Assembly: GCA_023091665.1 (NCBI GenBank)
Contig: JALJCQ010000031.1
Location: 124,001-188,000, forward strand
Length of the DNA stretch: 64,000 bases
DNA from: Pythium myriotylum
Taxonomy: Eukaryota; Oomycota; Peronosporomycetes; Pythiales; Pythiaceae
Direction: 5' to 3'
Shown here one piece after another: positions 62,319 through 64,000 of this stretch (positions are counted from its first letter, which is position 1; each line of letters begins with the position of its first letter). The translations under genes were made by a program, and so were the position numbers. The notes below the pieces were generated by a model. It saw only the letters and a list, made by a program, of their open reading frames with translations. It did not search any database and was not told the DNA's origin.

Positions 62319-63080
62319 ATGTCCTCGAGGCGCCAGAAGATGAGAGCCTTTGTCGATGCGCTGACTGGCTCCGCCAAGTATTGGCAGAAGCAGTTGCCCA
62401 CACGCACGAAGAAGAAGTGGAAGCGTATGATGAACGCCTTTTACAAGAAGTTCTGTGTTGAGACAACTCCAGCGGTGCTCACGTACTACAGGCTGTCGCA
62501 AAAGACTGAGGAATCGCCACTCGAATATCTCTACCGATTCAACGCCGCGGGTCTGAAGGCGAAGATTGACTTCCGAATTGACGAAGATGACGATGATCAA
62601 GACAGAGTTCCCGTGGATCTAGACAGTCATGTGCGTCAGTATTTTGACACGCTTCATGACAAGACAGTTCAAGCACAGTTCCGTTACTCGACATACAAGT
62701 CCATTCAAAAGCTCGAGGAGAAGCTGACAGCATACGAGAACACGACGTCGAAACCTCCGTTGAAGAAGGCGCCAAAGAAACAGGTCGAAGAAGCCGCCGA
62801 ACAACCTGCAGCGGTGGCTAAGATTAATCGTCCCAACGACAGAAGAAATGCTGCTCCACCCTCAGGTGGTGGTCGTGAGGAGATGAACTGCGAACATTGT
62901 GGCAAAATCGGTCACACCAAGGACAACTGTTACCAGCTCAATACGTGCGAATTTTGTGGTGTAACCGGGCACACGATGGAAGTTTGTCGCAAGTTCCTCA
63001 CAACGTTCGTGGAACTTCATCCCAAACTCAAGGCTGGCGAGATCTCCGTGGAGGAGCTCGTTCAGCAGTTAAACTGCTAG
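62319..63080 (+). CDS. Ty3/Gypsy-type Gag with two CCHC zinc knuckles
   Basis: A 253-residue protein. MRAFVDALTGSAKYWQKQLP...WKRMMNAFYKKFC is the retrotransposon Gag capsid motif; a Lys/Pro linker follows, then two knuckles, CEHCGKIGHTKDNC and CEFCGVTGHTMEVC, for RNA binding. It ends QLNC-TAG at 63080. Gag would assemble virus-like particles in the cytoplasm. The N-terminus is shorter than many Gags, so the 5' part may be missing or lie upstream in other frames. The -1 frame is open across the stop and enters the protease. Confidence 0.75.
   Translation: MSSRRQKMRAFVDALTGSAKYWQKQLPTRTKKKWKRMMNAFYKKFCVETTPAVLTYYRLSQKTEESPLEYLYRFNAAGLKAKIDFRIDEDDDDQDRVPVDLDSHVRQYFDTLHDKTVQAQFRYSTYKSIQKLEEKLTAYENTTSKPPLKKAPKKQVEEAAEQPAAVAKINRPNDRRNAAPPSGGGREEMNCEHCGKIGHTKDNCYQLNTCEFCGVTGHTMEVCRKFLTTFVELHPKLKAGEISVEELVQQLNC
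63068..63074 (+). promoter_or_regulatory. Candidate -1 ribosomal frameshift site (GTTAAAC)
   Basis: G TTA AAC is in the zero frame, 3 bases before the Gag stop codon. Slipping back one base reads CTG CTA GCC and continues into the protease frame. It is not the ideal XXXYYYZ form but related heptamers are known to work. No pseudoknot was modelled. Confidence 0.4.
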
Positions 63081-64000
63081 CCCCGCAGCACTCTACCGGT
63101 GCTGTACGTGACGGGGATGTCGCAGCGAGTGTGAATGTGCATGTAAAGAAGAAGATCCGGCGCAAACAAGCGAAGAAAATCGAGAAAGAAGATGCGCCTT
63201 GTGTATTCAAAGTCACCGATGCCGAAGAAATGAAGAAACAGGAAGAAACAGTGATTGAGAATGTGGCGTCCGAGACGGAGCCACGTGTGCATGAAGAGTC
63301 GAAGATGTTGTTGCATTTTAATCAAGAACGAGAAAAGGTGAAGAAAGAAGGAGAACGTTCGGTCCGTTGGGAAGTCATGCATGTCCAACTGACGCAGGGC
63401 GAACGGAGAGGTTGGTGGAAGGATCACGATCCTCCTCACGACGAAGCAGTACAAGTGGTCGTTCATGGTGCAGTCAAAGATATGGGGCTCTCATTAATGC
63501 TCAACACGGGTGCGAACATCAGTTTGCTACACACTAACTTGGCACGTAAGTTGGGATTGAGCGTGAAGGTGTTCGAAGACCCGAGTGACTTCTACGGAGT
63601 ATCCAAGCATCCACTGCCTGCACACGGGACGGCACTGACAAAGATCAAGTTTGGAGGGTTCGTTGTCTATGAGATGGAGATGTGGATCGCAGACTTTGAA
63701 GCACACTCTACATGCACACTCAGCTACCGCACCGCGATAGCTGGAGGCAGTAAGCTCGAGGGAGCTGTCGGCGGCCCGGCGGTTCCGGGCGCACTTGGTC
63801 CTTGGGGCGCTGAGCCGCCTGGAGGGGAAGGTGTGCGACCGCCGGCAGCAGTCGGCGCGTCTGCTCCCGTACGACCCGACGGCTTCGCAGGATCAGCAGC
63901 TTGGGACTTGGTCGCGGCCCCGCTGGGCATCTTCGACTTGCCGACGCTTGTAGGCGACGAAGGAGCGCTCTTCGTGCGCCGCAGCTGCTCATCCACCGTC
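63074..64000 (+). CDS. Retroviral-type aspartic protease region of Gypsy Pol (runs off window; chimeric 3' end)
   Basis: In the -1 frame relative to Gag: a Lys/Glu-rich linker (VHVKKKIRRKQAKKIEKED), then VVVHGAVKDMGLSLML and NTGANISLLHTNLARKLGL, the flap-dimer type protease signature. The catalytic Asp of D-T-G-A is Asn (AAC). About 63736 the character changes to Gly/Pro/Ala-rich GC-heavy sequence, which looks like another element on the opposite strand, so the true Pol probably breaks there. Protease would cut Gag-Pol; with Asn it should be inactive. Confidence 0.6.
   Translation, partial: MLAPQHSTGAVRDGDVAASVNVHVKKKIRRKQAKKIEKEDAPCVFKVTDAEEMKKQEETVIENVASETEPRVHEESKMLLHFNQEREKVKKEGERSVRWEVMHVQLTQGERRGWWKDHDPPHDEAVQVVVHGAVKDMGLSLMLNTGANISLLHTNLARKLGLSVKVFEDPSDFYGVSKHPLPAHGTALTKIKFGGFVVYEMEMWIADFEAHSTCTLSYRTAIAGGSKLEGAVGGPAVPGALGPWGAEPPGGEGVRPPAAVGASAPVRPDGFAGSAAWDLVAAPLGIFDLPTLVGDEGALFVRRSCSSTV
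63736..64000 (-). CDS. Possible Gag N-terminal region of a second retroelement (partial)
   Basis: The minus strand reads TVDEQLRRTKSAPSSPTSVG...SGRTGADAPTAAGGRTPSP, a Ser/Pro/Ala-rich sequence of the kind seen at the N-terminus of oomycete Gypsy Gag proteins. It enters from beyond the window end. GC content is higher than in the adjoining protease region. Confidence 0.3.

Noticed and set aside
1..64000. CRISPR arrays, rRNA genes or bacterial operons
   Set aside because: No regularly spaced repeats of that type, no rRNA-like segments, and gene structure is eukaryotic with introns.

Overview
The window looks like nuclear DNA of an oomycete, most likely a Phytophthora-like plant pathogen. Evidence: secreted GH10 xylanases, small secreted cysteine-rich proteins, a jacalin-type lectin end, short introns (about 57-87 bp) with GTRNGT donors, oomycete-type initiator elements (GCTCAYTYNNCATTT) upstream of start codons, a flagellar SPEF1-like gene, and Gypsy, pogo-like and tyrosine-recombinase mobile DNA. 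No bacterial operon structure is present.

1-24.4 kb is a gene-rich block: the end of a jacalin-lectin protein; two tandem GH10 xylanases; an Mlo-like seven-helix protein with calmodulin-like EF hands; a third xylanase and an SDR dehydrogenase (both minus); a second Mlo/EF-hand paralogue of identical length (798 aa) but with one intron; a secreted trypsin-like protease; a small secreted protein; a SPEF1/CLAMP-like protein; an acidic/basic hypothetical protein; a prenylatable pseudophosphatase; a decayed PAP2-like protein; and an NSUN2-type tRNA m5C methyltransferase with an added zinc knuckle.

24.4-42.1 kb repeats and inverts parts of this. The SDR-xylanase segment at 7.4-11.6 kb returns as an inverted, nearly identical copy at 24.9-29.1 kb, just after two perfect palindromes. 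Five small cysteine-rich secreted protein genes follow, two of them in a 2.9-kb near-perfect palindrome. An RNase H remnant of a retroelement carries a nested TIR insertion. Several long hairpins occur here.

42,146-57,252 is the most striking object: a 15.1-kb element with 59-bp terminal inverted repeats and a perfect 9-bp target-site duplication (TTTTCAAAT on both sides). It carries a decayed Helitron-like Rep/PIF1 helicase gene, a helix-turn-helix protein, an S/T-P-x-K repeat protein, a SET-domain methyltransferase with SUMO-interaction-like motifs, a tyrosine recombinase, and subterminal repeats. No transposase typical of elements with 9-bp duplications was recognised.

57.3-64 kb holds a small Cys-rich gene, a 1.9-kb pogo-like transposon whose transposase core is inverted within the gene, and the start of a Gypsy retrotransposon (Gag, a candidate -1 frameshift site, protease) that appears to be interrupted near the window end by a second GC-rich element.

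Working picture: a cell-wall-degrading/secreted-protein cluster expanded by inverted duplication and bordered by accessory DNA full of nested transposons. All functions are inferred by reading the sequence; no database search was run.
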